A stretch of 64,000 nucleotides of DNA from Flavivirga amylovorans (GTDB lineage Bacteria > Bacteroidota > Bacteroidia > Flavobacteriales > Flavobacteriaceae). Numbering within the stretch: the first letter of the stretch is position 1; the number at the start of each line of letters is the position of its first letter. A model generated the notes under the pieces. That model did not search any database. It was not told the origin of the DNA and saw nothing but the letters and a program-made list of their open reading frames with translations. The stretch lies in the NCBI RefSeq assembly GCF_030540875.1, contig NZ_JAUOEM010000006.1, forward strand, positions 248,001-312,000, given 5' to 3'. Position numbers and translations under genes: made by a program. Shown one piece after another: positions 63,303-64,000 of this stretch.

Positions 63303-64000
63303 ATGAAAAAATCACTTACTATAATGCTGATAATTTGCTATTTTACAATTTCAGCACAAGAAAACGGAAAAACAGATATAAAAAGTCTCGCACCACCAAA
63401 TTCACCAGCTTTCATTTTAATGGATATCAGTCCTTCTAGCATAGTTGTTCCTGATAATATACAAGTACTTGCTGTACAAACCTTGTCTGCTTTTTCTAAT
63501 GAAAATAATACTGATAGTAATTTTGCTATTGAATTTCAACCTTACTGGTATACAAAAAATAGAGAAGTAGATTTTTTTGAGTATAACAATTACAAATCTT
63601 CAAAGTCAAAAAAAAATATAACTAATGCGTTCGATTATGACAGGTATGATATATTTGGAGATATTGGAAAGAAGGCTTCTATATCTATTGCTTATACAAC
63701 AGGTACTTTTGACGTTTTTGAAGACAATCGCTCTTATATTTCCTTAGGAGCCAAGACTAGACTAATAAAAGTTGTTAGGAAAAATGATTTATTAAATTTT
63801 AAACAAGCTTATGATGATTACGAGAATATTAAAACAGACCCGTCAATTATGGCGGCAGTTGCTGCTGCTCAAGCAGGGCAATCACTTCAAGCAATAAAAA
63901 AAGAACCTCTTTATAAAGATTTACGTGAGAAATTATGGACTGCAATCAACAAAAGACCATTACTAGCAATTGATATAGCTTCAGCTTTTAGTTATTCAGT
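63303..64000 (+). CDS. Partial exported protein of unknown function
   Basis: Open to the right edge (232 full codons). Signal peptide MKKSLTIMLIICYFTISA-Q, then LAPPNSPAFILMDISPSSIVVPDNIQ and several beta-like segments (SISIAYTTGTFDVFEDN; YISLGAKTRL), which suggest a secreted or outer-membrane protein. The missing C-terminus would be needed to judge. It follows the 132-aa gene closely. Confidence 0.75.
   Translation, partial: MKKSLTIMLIICYFTISAQENGKTDIKSLAPPNSPAFILMDISPSSIVVPDNIQVLAVQTLSAFSNENNTDSNFAIEFQPYWYTKNREVDFFEYNNYKSSKSKKNITNAFDYDRYDIFGDIGKKASISIAYTTGTFDVFEDNRSYISLGAKTRLIKVVRKNDLLNFKQAYDDYENIKTDPSIMAAVAAAQAGQSLQAIKKEPLYKDLREKLWTAINKRPLLAIDIASAFSYS

Noticed and set aside
1-64000. CRISPR array or rRNA genes
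   Set aside because: No regularly spaced direct repeats of 24-40 bases and no rRNA-like sequence were seen; the only regular array is the three short MraZ boxes.

Overview
The window reads as the chromosome of a member of the Flavobacteriaceae (Bacteroidota), probably marine. The evidence is low GC content, promoters with the Bacteroidota -7 element TAnnTTTG, almost no Shine-Dalgarno sites, an FtsZ with a long acidic tail, a mevalonate-pathway HMG-CoA reductase beside a GYDIA-type GHMP kinase, and many small lipoproteins.

Layout. 1-8700 is a mixed stretch: a truncated PKD-domain lipoprotein, a lipidated SPFH protein, an M90-like peptidase, a PPOX flavoprotein, an exported alpha/beta hydrolase, a 182-bp MITE-like element, a TetR/DUF1348 pair with two matching palindromic operators, a CBS protein, rpe and a BLUF blue-light sensor. 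8700-10740 holds the primary sigma factor, tRNA-Arg and yqeY. 10900-26760 is a complete dcw (division and cell wall) cluster on the minus strand: mraZ-rsmH-ftsL-ftsI-murE-mraY-murD-ftsW-murG-murC-ftsQ-ftsA-ftsZ. It is preceded by three TGGTA repeats at exact 10-bp spacing that look like MraZ boxes. 27000-37240 carries a hydrolase, ysxC, an orphan OppC-type permease, prc, surE, lpxB, a C40 peptidase and comEC; comEC contains a 48-bp perfect palindrome. 37270-46290 holds two thioredoxin-like proteins, a peptide-use operon (DPP-IV plus two POT transporters) and the mevalonate pair. 46680-54675 is an envelope operon: coaX, outer-membrane protein, TPR protein, lptC, a small membrane protein, a CorC/hemolysin-like protein and ppiD.

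From tRNA-Phe (54837) to the right edge the character changes to an AT-rich accessory region that looks like a tRNA-anchored genomic island. It holds a 59-aa MerR/excisionase-like protein directly downstream of the tRNA, an ion-channel-like protein with a non-canonical selectivity filter, a lipoprotein, an XRE regulator, an ApeA-like HEPN protein (probable anti-phage), a 789-aa zinc-ribbon plus PD-(D/E)XK nuclease-like protein I cannot assign to a named system, several very small genes, an HTH protein with a half HUH-Rep-like region, and an unknown secreted-protein pair running off the edge. The nuclease and its surroundings are the best candidates for something undescribed.

Limits: all calls come from reading the sequence and translations; no database search was possible. 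Island limits and the novelty of the nuclease are inferences.
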